Counted from the stretch's first letter, positions 51,970 to 60,181 are shown. The stretch is 64,000 nt of DNA from Oscillospiraceae bacterium (GCA_910575695.1 CAJTGJ010000007.1:62001-126000); one strand, 5' to 3'. The notes: generated by a model from the sequence alone, not told the origin. Numbers and translations: made by a program.

Positions 51970-53246
51970 GTCCTCTCCTCCTTTTTCCTTACTTCACAAC
52001 ACAGTAACCCGTCTGACACCAGCACGTCCACCGCATCTCCAGGCTGTACTGCCGACACGGAGGACACCACGTCCTCCCCCAATTTTGCGATAGCGTAGCC
52101 CCGGCCCAGCACCTTCAGGGGGCTCATAGCGTCCAGTCCGGCCGACAAACGGCCCAGCCGTCCCCGCTGTTTTGCCGCCCGTGCCTGCATAGCCAGGGGA
52201 AGCCGCTCCTTTTGAGTGCTCAGCGTCCGCTTTCCGCCCTCCACCTCCCGGCGCAGGGCAAGGCCCATTCGGCGGCGCAGATCATCCACCGCCATCTGCC
52301 GGTCCTGAATGGGAGCCTTAATGTCCGTCAACGCCCGACTGTTTTTCAGCCGGTCCAGCTCCCGCCTGGCCCCGCCCAGCCGGGCCTGCACGCTCCGGGC
52401 CAGCCGCCCGGACAGCTGTGCCAGCCGCGCCCGCTCATCTGCCTGGTCTGGAACGGCCAGTTCGGCGGCGTTGGACGGGGTAGCCGCCCGCAGATCCGCC
52501 ACATAGTCAGCGATGGTCACATCCGGTTCATGGCCTACGGCGGAAATCACCGGAATATTGGAGATGTAGATAGCCCGGGCCACCACTTCCTCGTTGAACG
52601 CCCACAAGTCCTCCTTGGAGCCTCCCCCGCGCCCGGTGATAATAAGGTCGATATCTGCCCGGTTGTTCAAACGGTGGATGGCGGCGGCGATCTCCCCCGC
52701 CGCTTCCTGCCCCTGCACCCGGACGGGGACCACCAGCACCTCCGACAGCGGCCAGCGGGCGCCTAAGATACGAAGCATATCCCGCACCGCCGCTCCCGAC
52801 GGGGAAGTGACCAAAGCAATTTTTTTCGGATATTCCGGCATGGGCTGTTTGTTGTCCTCATCAAACAGGCCCTCCCCCTCCAGACGGCGGCGGAGCCGCT
52901 CAAACGCCTCGTCCAAAGAGCCCCGGCCATCCGGTATCAGCTCATTACAATAGAGCTGATATGCCCCATCCCGGGGGTACACCGACACCCGGCCAAACGC
53001 CACCACCTGCATCCCATTGGCGGGGCGGAACCGCAGTCTTGCCGCCTCCCCCCGGAACATGACGCACCGCAGGGAACCCTGCTCATCCTTCAGAGAAAAA
53101 TAGTGGTGCCCGGAGGCGTAGCATTTGTAGTTGGAGATCTCCCCCCGCACCAGCAGGCCGGTGAGCAGACCGTCCCCATCCATCAGGGATTTGACGTAAT
53201 TGTTGACCTGGGAAACCGTATAAACTGGGAAATTTGCGGTATTCAC
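51960..53246 (-). CDS. xseA: Exodeoxyribonuclease VII large subunit
   Basis: This 428-aa nuclease has an N-terminal OB fold (YTVSQVNNYVKSLM, GEISNYK, GHHYFSLKDEQ), the catalytic domain with IALVTSPSGAAVRDM, IITGRGGGSKEDLWAFN and SAVGHEPDVTIADYVADLRAATPS, then coiled coil and a C-terminal LGRGYAI. The start is GTG 53246, four bases overlapping the tsaD-like stop (GTGA). The open frame to 53396 upstream belongs to the overlapping gene, not to XseA. Confidence 0.94.
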   Translation of the reverse strand: MNTANFPVYTVSQVNNYVKSLMDGDGLLTGLLVRGEISNYKCYASGHHYFSLKDEQGSLRCVMFRGEAARLRFRPANGMQVVAFGRVSVYPRDGAYQLYCNELIPDGRGSLDEAFERLRRRLEGEGLFDEDNKQPMPEYPKKIALVTSPSGAAVRDMLRILGARWPLSEVLVVPVRVQGQEAAGEIAAAIHRLNNRADIDLIITGRGGGSKEDLWAFNEEVVARAIYISNIPVISAVGHEPDVTIADYVADLRAATPSNAAELAVPDQADERARLAQLSGRLARSVQARLGGARRELDRLKNSRALTDIKAPIQDRQMAVDDLRRRMGLALRREVEGGKRTLSTQKERLPLAMQARAAKQRGRLGRLSAGLDAMSPLKVLGRGYAIAKLGEDVVSSVSAVQPGDAVDVLVSDGLLCCEVRKKEERTWR

Positions 53247-54187
53247 CCCTTCACCTCCCGTTCCAGCGCCCGGTGGACAAGTATGGCCACCCCCAGGGCA
53301 TTGTCTGTGGCATACTGGGGCTGGGCAAACACCGCGCCGCAGTTTTTTTCCATGGCGGCGCGGATCTGCCGGTTGGAGGCCACCCCGCCGGAACACAGTA
53401 CGGGAAGCCCCGGCCAGCGCTTCTGCGCCTCCTCTGTAGCCCGCACAAGCACGTTCATCACGGTGTCGATGGTAAAGCGGGCAATATTGGCGGGTTTTTC
53501 GCCCCGCTCCAGCAGTTCCTTCACCTTGTTCTCCATGCCGGACAGGGAGAAGGTCAGATCGTTCAGCTTTACCCGGAAGAAGCTGGTATCATCCGCCTCA
53601 GGATACAATGCGTCCAGTGCCTTGCCCGCCGGGAACGGCAGACCCAGCAGTACGCCTGCCCGATCCACCAGCTGGCCCGCGGCGATGTCGCTGGTGCCGC
53701 CCACCGCTTCGGCCCGGACGGTATGGCCCTCCGGCTCCACACGCAAAAGCTCCGTCGTCCCACCGGACAGGTGCCACGCCAGATGGGGCTTGTCCAACAG
53801 GTCCGCCCGGCCCGCCGACCAGGCCGCCGCCGCGATGTGCCCCTGCTGATGGGAGCAGGGATAAAACGGCACGCCCAACGCCGCCGCCAGGGTACGGCCC
53901 TCCCCCTCGCCCACCAGGAAGCAGGGCATATAGGAACCCTCCACCGCCCGGGGCTGGACAGACGCGCCCACCGCCGCAATCTCTCCCACCGCGCCGTCGG
54001 CACGGAGCTGCTCCACCATCAGGTGCAGGCGCTTCACGTGCTGGAACAGGGCATCGCTCTGCCGCAGGCCCAAGGCCCCCTCGGGCACCGTCAGCAGTCT
54101 GCCCCGGTTTTCCGCCGTCCCGTCGCCGAATACGGCGGCAGAGGTGGTATAGTTGCTGGTATCAAAGCCCAAACATTGCGCACACAT
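53243..54187 (-). CDS. TsaD/Gcp-like protein (peptidase M22 family paralogue)
   Basis: This 314-aa ASKHA-fold protein resembles TsaD, the t6A tRNA enzyme: CLGFDTSNYTTSAAVF at the start, the metal-binding CSHQQGH (HxxxH), LSGGTTELLRV, and GGVASNRQIR. It departs from true TsaD in length and in the YCIAEAL-type regions, and is the kind of second M22 protein common in clostridial nusB-xseA operons. Its own function is not known. The start ATG 54187 follows GAGG. It lies 7 bases after nusB. Confidence 0.85.
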   Translation of the reverse strand: MCAQCLGFDTSNYTTSAAVFGDGTAENRGRLLTVPEGALGLRQSDALFQHVKRLHLMVEQLRADGAVGEIAAVGASVQPRAVEGSYMPCFLVGEGEGRTLAAALGVPFYPCSHQQGHIAAAAWSAGRADLLDKPHLAWHLSGGTTELLRVEPEGHTVRAEAVGGTSDIAAGQLVDRAGVLLGLPFPAGKALDALYPEADDTSFFRVKLNDLTFSLSGMENKVKELLERGEKPANIARFTIDTVMNVLVRATEEAQKRWPGLPVLCSGGVASNRQIRAAMEKNCGAVFAQPQYATDNALGVAILVHRALEREVKG

Positions 54188-54194
54188 AGGTCCC

Positions 54195-54650
54195 TCACTC
54201 CTGCTCCGGCAGCTCCATGCGGACAAAAGAGCCCAGAATGCCATTGATAAATTTCACCACGTCTTCGTCCACATACTTTTTGGCGATCTCCACCGCCTCA
54301 TTGATGGCCACCTTATTGGGCACGTCCGGCATATACATGATTTCATACATGGTCACCCGCATGATGGCCGAGGCCACCCGGTCAATGCGGGAGAACCGCC
54401 ACCCCTTGGCATACTTTTCGATGTAGCCGTCCAGCTCGGCGCCGTGACTGCCCACCCCGCACACCAGGGTGGTGATGTAATTCAGCTCCCCCACCCCGGG
54501 AAATTCCGCGTACAGCGGCTCGTCCTTCCCTTTCAGCGCAAAGGTATCCGGGGTGAGCTCCCGCTCCAGCAGCTGTCCGGCGCTTTTGCTGGAAAAGGCC
54601 AGCTCAAAGGCAAGGTGCATGGCGATCTCACGGGCAGTACTTCTGTTCAT
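54195..54650 (-). CDS. nusB: Transcription antitermination factor NusB
   Basis: NusB helps rRNA antitermination. The 151-aa all-helical protein shows TAREIAMHLAFELAFS, a central helical bundle and NEAVEIAKKYVDEDVVKFINGIL, the conserved C-terminal part. The start ATG 54650 is eight bases after AAAGGA; open frame to 54701 overlaps the leader. It heads an 11-gene series to the HAD phosphatase. Confidence 0.94.
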   Translation of the reverse strand: MNRSTAREIAMHLAFELAFSSKSAGQLLERELTPDTFALKGKDEPLYAEFPGVGELNYITTLVCGVGSHGAELDGYIEKYAKGWRFSRIDRVASAIMRVTMYEIMYMPDVPNKVAINEAVEIAKKYVDEDVVKFINGILGSFVRMELPEQE

Positions 54651-54727
54651 GGGGATCATCCTTTCCCGGCAATGCCTGCCGGTGTTTCTCTCTATGGGCA
54701 CAAAGCTCCATTTTGTATATCCAATAC

Positions 54728-54733
54728 ATTATA
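54728..54733 (-). promoter_or_regulatory. -10 box of the likely nusB promoter
   Basis: A perfect TATAAT lies on the minus strand at 54733-54728, 78 bases before the nusB ATG. The sequence 17-18 bases upstream is T-rich (TTTTC) without a good -35 hexamer, so the call rests mainly on the -10 box and position. Confidence 0.5.
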
Positions 54734-54777
54734 CACGCACGGAAGAAAAAAGAAAACACCTTTTTTCGGTTTTCGGC

Positions 54778-54808
54778 AAAAAAAGAACCGGGCCGTCAGG
54801 TCCGGTTC
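54778..54808 (-). terminator. Terminator after the Asp23 gene
   Basis: GAACCGG (54785-54791) and CCGGTTC (54802-54808) form a stem, and on the minus strand TTTTTTT follows. It lies 14 bases past the Asp23 stop and upstream of the nusB promoter. Confidence 0.87.
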
Positions 54809-54822
54809 CATCAGACTGCATT

Positions 54823-55191
54823 TTACTTTTGGAAGGTCACACCCACCACAGCCACATTGACACAGGCCACGCCCAAACCGCTGGTGTTTTCCACCGCGCT
54901 GAACACCGCGTCCTGCACCGCCCGGGCTACGTCGGTGACCACGTAGCCGTACCGCACCAGAATGGACAGGTCCACCGTTACCCGCTCGTCCTCCACCGAC
55001 AGGCGCACGCCTTTGGTCAGCGCCTTCCGGTTTGCCGTAGCGGTGGCGTCGCTGCTCAGGCCGGAGCCGAGACTGCTCACGCCCTCCACATCCACCGCCG
55101 CCGCCGCCGCGATGACTGCCAGCACCTCCTCAGAAATGCTGACGCTGCCCAACTCACTCTCGTGGGAGATATATTCCTTGCCTTCGGCCAT
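54823..55191 (-). CDS. Asp23/Gls24 family envelope stress protein
   Basis: This 122-aa Asp23 domain protein begins with SHESELGSVSISEEVLAVIA, has AAAVDVEGVSSLG and VDLSILVRYGYVVTDVARAVQ, all family-typical. Asp23/YloU proteins coat the inner membrane or cope with envelope stress. It is a monocistronic unit between the spoIIIA operon and nusB, a place where it is found in many Clostridia. Start ATG 55191. Confidence 0.9.
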   Translation of the reverse strand: MAEGKEYISHESELGSVSISEEVLAVIAAAAAVDVEGVSSLGSGLSSDATATANRKALTKGVRLSVEDERVTVDLSILVRYGYVVTDVARAVQDAVFSAVENTSGLGVACVNVAVVGVTFQK

Positions 55192-55225
55192 GACCGCCTC
55201 ACGCTCCTTTTTTATGTTGGAGCTT

Positions 55226-55254
55226 ATTATATCACCCTGCCTCTGAAATTACAA
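55226..55254 (-). promoter_or_regulatory. Sigma-A-type promoter for the Asp23 gene
   Basis: On the minus strand, TTGTAA (55254-55249) and TATAAT (55231-55226) are separated by 17 bases, with TGA just upstream of the -10 (extended -10). The leader would be about 28 bases. Confidence 0.75.
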
Positions 55255-55326
55255 TCCTAATTTTCACCATTGTCACGTTTTGCCCTCTGGTGGCATCGTT
55301 TTCCTTTTTTGGACTGTTTCGCTCTA

Positions 55327-55989
55327 TTACGGCTCTGTTTCGATCACCGTAATCTTGCCCGCAGCCAAGCCAGTCTCCTCTTTTACGATCTCCATGATCT
55401 TATTCACGTCATTTTCACTCAGCCCGTTCTCGGTGGAGGACACCACCACGCTGGCGCTGTTGTCATTGATGAAGCAGACGCAGTCGCCATAGCCCTTGGC
55501 GGTGATCAGGTTCTCCACCTTGGCCTCGGACACGGTCAGGGCCGCCATGGCCTGGATCGTGGCGTTGGCCTCGTCCACGACGGTCTGCTGGGCATTTTCA
55601 TCCGCCGCGGCCTGCTGGAGCAGGTCCAGGGCGCTGTCCCGGGCCTGTTGACGGTTCAGCCGCGCCGAGGCAAAATAACCGGTGGACGATGTATTCTCCG
55701 GCACCTGGCTCCCCTCCGCGTCGGGACTCTCACTGGCCTGGGCGGCAGAACCCTTGTCATCCGTCTCACCCTTACCCGTCTCACCCTTACCCGTCTCACT
55801 CTTGCCCGCCTCGCTGTCCTTGCTGGTGTTCTCCCCATTGACCAGGGTGGTCTGGCCCAGCAGCTTGCCGCCGTTTTCGCCGTCCGCCCCTTCTGCCGCC
55901 TCTTTGCTGTACGACCAGTTCAGATAAACCGCCGCCCCCACAAACAGGACAATGGCCACTACTACCGCGTTTCTTTTCCACACACTCAT
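55327..55989 (-). CDS. spoIIIAH: Stage III sporulation protein AH
   Basis: SpoIIIAH is the mother-cell partner of SpoIIQ in the channel linking mother cell and forespore. The 220-aa protein has an N-terminal membrane anchor (AVVVAIVLFVGAAVYLNW), a low-complexity linker with three GKGET-type repeats, and a YscJ/FliF-like C-terminal ring domain (AKVENLITAKGYGDCVCFI, VSENDVNKIMEI-like). The start ATG 55989 is seven bases after GGAGGG. It is the last gene of the spoIIIA operon. Confidence 0.93.
   Translation of the reverse strand: MSVWKRNAVVVAIVLFVGAAVYLNWSYSKEAAEGADGENGGKLLGQTTLVNGENTSKDSEAGKSETGKGETGKGETDDKGSAAQASESPDAEGSQVPENTSSTGYFASARLNRQQARDSALDLLQQAAADENAQQTVVDEANATIQAMAALTVSEAKVENLITAKGYGDCVCFINDNSASVVVSSTENGLSENDVNKIMEIVKEETGLAAGKITVIETEP
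55761..55805 (-). repeat. Three 15-bp tandem repeats in spoIIIAH
   Basis: Units at 55761-55775 and 55776-55790 are identical (CCGTCTCACCCTTAC) and a third at 55791-55805 differs at two positions. They encode repeats of Gly-Lys-Gly-Glu-Thr or close variants in the linker between membrane anchor and ring domain. The length is a multiple of three, so changes in copy number would keep the frame. Confidence 0.85.
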
Positions 55990-56022
55990 TGCTCTGCCCT
56001 CCATAAATTTTGTGTGAGGAGG

Positions 56023-56544
56023 TCACCCTCCCCCTTTACACACTGTGATCCGGTCCGCTCCCAGCCCGGTGAGCGCCGACACCGCCTGGGTCAGCGTCAA
56101 CCGGATCTCCGCATCGTCCCCGCCCTGGCACACCACCAGCGCCCCCTGAAAGGTAGGGTAGCGCTGGGTGAGCAGGACGGCCTCCTGGCTCCCGCCGGAA
56201 TTTACCAGCACCGTCTCCTCCTCCACGCTGCTCCCCCGTTCGGTGACGGAGGTGGTGCGGTCGGAGGCCAGCACCTGTTCCATGCCGTTTTTCACCGATA
56301 GGGTCACCGTCACCTCCCCGGCCCCCTCCACCTTGGAGAGGGTTTGGGACAGCTTTTCCTCCAGGGCGCTCAGGTCGAACACATCCCCGGCCTGCGCCCC
56401 CTGGCCCGCCTCGACCTTCTGCTCCCGGTCCCCTGTGGGCCACAGCAGCAGGATCACCCCGGCGGCAATGACGATCAGAATGTACTTGTACTGGTCCAGC
56501 AGTTTCCAAACCGCCCCCTCCGGGGGCTTCCATTGGACTTTCAT
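56023..56544 (-). CDS. spoIIIAG: Stage III sporulation protein AG
   Basis: SpoIIIAG forms a large ring in the SpoIIIA-SpoIIQ channel. The 173-aa protein has one N-terminal membrane segment (YILIVIAAGVILLLW) and a periplasmic-like ring-building motif domain with SKVEGAGEVTVTLSV. The start ATG 56544 overlaps spoIIIAF by 4 bases; the longer open frame to 56637 is antisense/shadow within spoIIIAF. It is shorter than the Bacillus protein (about 229 aa). Confidence 0.93.
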   Translation of the reverse strand: MKVQWKPPEGAVWKLLDQYKYILIVIAAGVILLLWPTGDREQKVEAGQGAQAGDVFDLSALEEKLSQTLSKVEGAGEVTVTLSVKNGMEQVLASDRTTSVTERGSSVEEETVLVNSGGSQEAVLLTQRYPTFQGALVVCQGGDDAEIRLTLTQAVSALTGLGADRITVCKGGG

Positions 56545-57032
56545 GGCACGCTCTCCTCGTAATGCTGCCGCTGTGGCGGCACCCCCAGGTCGTCCTCCAG
56601 CAGACGGCCCAGTGCTTCCTGTGCCGCGTCTGTCCAAACGCCCCGGGCGGTGACCTCCCAGGGGCAGGGCACACCGTTCTCGTCATAAGAAAAGGCCACC
56701 TCCGCCTGGCAGGAAATTCCCATTTCCTCCGCCTTGTCCACAATATATGCAGCGGTGCTCTCCTCTATGATGGTTTGATAGAATAAATTGTTTTTTTCTT
56801 CCAGGGCATCCTCATAGCCCTGGAGCATTGTCTGATATTCCTCCAGCGCCTGGACCAGGGCTCCGCCGTCCAGCCGGAGTAGCGGGCCCGCCGCCGCCAG
56901 CAGCAGGGCAAGCCCGCCCGCCATGCGGCACACCTTTTTGGCGTTCCCCTCGGGGGCCAGACTGTCAGCGATGGTCAAAATCATAGCGGTACACGCCACC
57001 CCCAGCAGCCATCCGCGCACCAGCCCCATCAT
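56541..57032 (-). CDS. spoIIIAF: Stage III sporulation protein AF
   Basis: SpoIIIAF is a mother-cell membrane protein of the channel, with a ring-like soluble domain. The 163-aa product has two N-terminal membrane segments (GWLLGVACTAMILTIAD and GGLALLLAAAGPLL) then a soluble domain (about 60-163). The start ATG 57032 overlaps the spoIIIAE stop (ATGA); a second ATG follows at 57029. The ribosome binding site is weak, consistent with coupling. Confidence 0.9.
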   Translation of the reverse strand: MMGLVRGWLLGVACTAMILTIADSLAPEGNAKKVCRMAGGLALLLAAAGPLLRLDGGALVQALEEYQTMLQGYEDALEEKNNLFYQTIIEESTAAYIVDKAEEMGISCQAEVAFSYDENGVPCPWEVTARGVWTDAAQEALGRLLEDDLGVPPQRQHYEESVP

Positions 57033-58132
57033 GCGGCAGTCACCGACACACAGGACACCAGCGCAATCAGCAGCAGCAGACAGCACGCCCCCGTCATGCC
57101 CAGCAGCAGCCCAAAAGCACTGCCGAGCCTGTCCACCAGGGCGCAGATGGGACCGTCTCCCATTGCCGCCGCCAGCGCTGCCGTCAGCTTATAGGCCAGA
57201 TAATGCACCGACAGCTGCAGCAGCGGAACCAGACAGATGCCCAAAATTGTAATCATGCCAAACACCCCCACCGTCCCCCTCAGCACTCCCGCCGAGGCCA
57301 GTACTGTTTCCGCCGCGTCGGACAAAATACCGCCCACCACCGGGATGGCCCCGGATATGGCAAACTTTGCTGCCTTCACCGTGGCCGCGTCCGCCGTCCC
57401 CGCCACAATGCCGCTGGCGGTGAGGTAGCCCACAAATACCATCGTCACAATGGTCAGCACCGTGGTCACCGCCCATTTGAGCAAATCGCCCAACCGCTTC
57501 AGCCCGTCCGCCCCCACCGCCGCCTGCGCCGCCGAAGCAGCGATGTAGCCGTACAGCAGGGGCACCAGCAGGCCGTGGATCAGGTTTACCAGCACGTCGG
57601 AAAACAGCGCCGCCGCCAGCTGTCGGGCCGCCGCCCCGGTGATGGCCCCGGTCGCCGCCGTCAGCGCTGCCACTGTGGGAAGCAGCACGTTGGCGAAGGA
57701 TACGATATTGGAGATTGCCCCGGTGCCCATACCCAGCAGGGAGTTCACATCCGACACCGCGACCGCCGTCACCGCCAGTGTTCCCGCCAGCATCGACGCA
57801 CGGGACCTGGTCTTTCCGATTCCCTCCTGCATTGTATCCGTCAGGCCGCAGAACAGCAGAATCACCAGGATCAGCACACCGGAGCGCACCGCCCGCCGGA
57901 CGATGCCGGACAGCTCCCGGGTCCCGGTGTCGATCAGCTCTGCCAGTCCCTCGTCCAGACTTGCGCCATATTCCGCCGTCCCGCCCTGCTCCACCGCAGC
58001 CCGCTCCAGGCCGTCCAGGTCCAGCTTATCCGACTGCATATCCAGCACCTCGTCCGGGGTAAGCGCCCGGACAGGCAGGCAGAGCGCGGCCAGCAGCACA
58101 AACGCCAGTCCGGCAAGACAAATCCTGCGCAC
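57029..58132 (-). CDS. spoIIIAE: Stage III sporulation protein AE
   Basis: SpoIIIAE is the large polytopic component of the mother-cell SpoIIIA complex, distantly like type III secretion export proteins. The 367-aa protein has a signal peptide (LAGLAFVLLAALCLPVRA), then about seven to eight membrane segments from residue 85 to the end. The start is GTG 58132 after GGAG. It lies 12 bases after spoIIIAD. Confidence 0.94.
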   Translation of the reverse strand: MRRICLAGLAFVLLAALCLPVRALTPDEVLDMQSDKLDLDGLERAAVEQGGTAEYGASLDEGLAELIDTGTRELSGIVRRAVRSGVLILVILLFCGLTDTMQEGIGKTRSRASMLAGTLAVTAVAVSDVNSLLGMGTGAISNIVSFANVLLPTVAALTAATGAITGAAARQLAAALFSDVLVNLIHGLLVPLLYGYIAASAAQAAVGADGLKRLGDLLKWAVTTVLTIVTMVFVGYLTASGIVAGTADAATVKAAKFAISGAIPVVGGILSDAAETVLASAGVLRGTVGVFGMITILGICLVPLLQLSVHYLAYKLTAALAAAMGDGPICALVDRLGSAFGLLLGMTGACCLLLLIALVSCVSVTAA

Positions 58133-58144
58133 AGCTCCACCCCC

Positions 58145-58531
58145 TCAGATCAGCCCCGTGAGCATCTCGATCACCGCCGACATCAGCGGCAGTACCGCCA
58201 CCAGCGCCAGCGCTGTCCCCGCCAGCTCCACCGCAGACGCCAGCCCGCCCTCCTTGGCGTCCCGGCAGAAGTCGGCGGACAGCCGGGTCACAATGGCGAT
58301 GCCCGCCGTTTTCATCACCGGCTCCACCACCTGGGCGGACAGTCCTCCGACTTCCACCAGCTTGTCCATCAGCCCCACCGCGGCCCGGAGGGCACCGGAG
58401 CAGTACAGCAGGATCACCGCCCCGGCGCACACCGCCAGCACCATGCCCAGCTCCGGCGCCTGCTTGCGCACCACCACCGCGCACACCGCCGCCGCCAGAG
58501 CCGCCGCCGCTACCTTCATGATATCGCTCAC
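58145..58531 (-). CDS. spoIIIAD: Stage III sporulation protein AD
   Basis: This 128-aa protein has four predicted membrane segments and resembles small type III secretion export-apparatus subunits. The start is GTG 58531, overlapping the spoIIIAC stop by 4 bases; an ATG at residue 5 is an alternative. It is required, with SpoIIIAC, for forespore sigma-G activity in Bacillus. Confidence 0.93.
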   Translation of the reverse strand: MSDIMKVAAAALAAAVCAVVVRKQAPELGMVLAVCAGAVILLYCSGALRAAVGLMDKLVEVGGLSAQVVEPVMKTAGIAIVTRLSADFCRDAKEGGLASAVELAGTALALVAVLPLMSAVIEMLTGLI

Positions 58532-58722
58532 AGCCCGAACAGATCCTTTACCAGATTAAAGAGGTCGCTGATCTCCTGTACCACGATCATCAGCACCACC
58601 ACCAGCGCCACCAGGGTGGTCATGGTGGCCATCTCGTCCCGCCCCGAGCGGGTGAGCACCTGGTTCAGCACCGACACCAGGATCCCGATGGCGGCAATTT
58701 TGAAAATTAGATCCACATCCAT
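58528..58722 (-). CDS. spoIIIAC: Stage III sporulation protein AC
   Basis: The 64-aa protein has two membrane segments (LIFKIAAIGILVSVLNQVL and MTTLVALVVVLMIVVQ) with the conserved LTRSGRDE loop between, exactly as in the family. Start ATG 58722. It lies 18 bases after spoIIIAB. Confidence 0.94.
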   Translation of the reverse strand: MDVDLIFKIAAIGILVSVLNQVLTRSGRDEMATMTTLVALVVVLMIVVQEISDLFNLVKDLFGL

Positions 58723-58740
58723 GATCCTTCCTCCTTTGTA

Positions 58741-59253
58741 TCAAATCAGCATGATCGTCAAAAACAGTCCGGCGGTTATTCCCAGTACGCCGTACACCCG
58801 GCCCAGCCGCCGCCGGTCCTCCTCCGCCTGGGCCTGCTGGCTGTGCAGTCCCACGAGGACGCCTTCCACGGCCTGCCGCTGGCTGTCCCCGTCGTACCGT
58901 CCCAGCACCGGGCCAAGCTGTTCCAGCAGTTCCCCGTCCTCCCTGTTCAGGCGCAGGGCGCACTGTGTAAGGCCCTCCTGCCACAGGTGCTGGAACGGTG
59001 TCCCATCCAAATCTCCGGCACCCCGGGCACAGAACTCGAAAAAGCGGGCGGCACGGCCCTTCGCGCCTCCGGCCGCCGCCTCCAGCGCCTTTGGCAGCGG
59101 GGCCAGCCGCCATCCCAGCTCCCGCTGGAGGATCTCCAGCCCCGCCGACAGCTCCCGCAGATCCCGCACCCGTCCGTCCAGACGGCTTACCGCCGCCATG
59201 CCCAATCCTCCGCACCCTGCCACCAGCAGGGCCGCGCCCAAAAGCTGTATCAT
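58741..59253 (-). CDS. spoIIIAB: Stage III sporulation protein AB
   Basis: This 170-aa protein has an N-terminal membrane segment (LLGAALLVAGCGGLGMAAV), a helical GspF-like domain (LRELSAGLEILQRELGWRLAPLP) and a C-terminal membrane segment (GVLGITAGLFLTIML). It resembles type II secretion GspF and pairs with the SpoIIIAA ATPase. The start ATG 59253 overlaps spoIIIAA by 4 bases; the open frame to 59412 is not used. Confidence 0.92.
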   Translation of the reverse strand: MIQLLGAALLVAGCGGLGMAAVSRLDGRVRDLRELSAGLEILQRELGWRLAPLPKALEAAAGGAKGRAARFFEFCARGAGDLDGTPFQHLWQEGLTQCALRLNREDGELLEQLGPVLGRYDGDSQRQAVEGVLVGLHSQQAQAEEDRRRLGRVYGVLGITAGLFLTIMLI

Positions 59254-60152
59254 ACAAGCACCTCCACCCGGGCTGCCCGCCCGCCTGTCCGGCGCTCGAT
59301 CACCACCAGGCGGCGGAAAATCTGATAGTCCAACAGAGCGCGGTACACCGGCCTGCGCTGCAGGTCCTCCACGCCCGTTCCGTGGGCGGTGGCCAGTAGC
59401 GCCGCGCCGCACCCCGCCGCCTCCGAAACGGCCTGCACATCGGCGGGGTCGGTGATCTCATCCACAGCCGCCGCCTGGGGGTTCATCCCCCGGATCAGGA
59501 TGGACAACCCCTCCGCCTTGGAACAGCCGTCTATCACATCGGTGTGCCGCCCTATGTAGAGCTGAGGCTCCCCCTGCCACAGAGCGGCGATCTCCCCGCG
59601 CTCGTCCGCCACCCCAACCCGCAGGGGCGGTCCTGCGTCCCCATCGGACAGCCCCCGCACCAGATCCCGCAAAAGCGTGGTCTTCCCCGCCCCCGGCGGG
59701 GCGAGGATCAGTGTGCTGAGGAATATGCCTCCCTCCATCAGCCGTGGCAGAAGCTCCCCAGCCTGTCCCGCCACAGGCCGGGCCACCCGGATGGACAGGG
59801 ATGAGAGTTCCCGCAGGGTGACAATCTGCCCATCTTTTTTCACCACCGAGCCGCACAGGCCGATCCGGTGCCCGCCCCGCAGGGTGACATAGCCCTGCCT
59901 CACCCGGTCCAGCGCCGTGTGGGCGCTGGACTGGGTGGCGTTTTCCACCACCTGCCGCAGCTCGTCCTCCCCGATGGGCGGACCGTCCGTCCCCACCTCT
60001 CCCTCATACAGCAACGCCGTCATGGGGAAGCCCCGGCGCAGGCGAAGCTCCTCCAGCCCGTCCAGCCTGTCCGCGCCCAGGGCGGACAAACCGTCCCGAA
60101 GCCGGGCCGGGAGCACTGACGCCGCCTGCTCCCACGGTTTTCTTTCGTCCAT
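59250..60152 (-). CDS. spoIIIAA: Stage III sporulation protein AA, ATPase
   Basis: SpoIIIAA is a secretion-type ATPase that powers the mother-cell channel. The 300-aa protein has Walker A LAPPGAGKTTLLRD near residue 150-163, VGVADERGEIAA and DEITDPADVQAV (Walker B), like VirB11/GspE-family enzymes. The start ATG 60152 follows AAGGTGG. It heads spoIIIAA-AB-AC-AD-AE-AF-AG-AH behind a sigma-E-like promoter. Confidence 0.95.
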   Translation of the reverse strand: MDERKPWEQAASVLPARLRDGLSALGADRLDGLEELRLRRGFPMTALLYEGEVGTDGPPIGEDELRQVVENATQSSAHTALDRVRQGYVTLRGGHRIGLCGSVVKKDGQIVTLRELSSLSIRVARPVAGQAGELLPRLMEGGIFLSTLILAPPGAGKTTLLRDLVRGLSDGDAGPPLRVGVADERGEIAALWQGEPQLYIGRHTDVIDGCSKAEGLSILIRGMNPQAAAVDEITDPADVQAVSEAAGCGAALLATAHGTGVEDLQRRPVYRALLDYQIFRRLVVIERRTGGRAARVEVLV

Positions 60153-60181
60153 ATTGTTTCACCACCTTGTGTCTTGTCCCC

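Noticed and set aside
57203-59455. A 750-codon plus-strand open frame
   Set aside because: It is antisense to spoIIIAE-AB, has low-complexity Arg/His/Pro-rich translation and no recognisable domain. High GC third-position bias in the real genes creates such frames.
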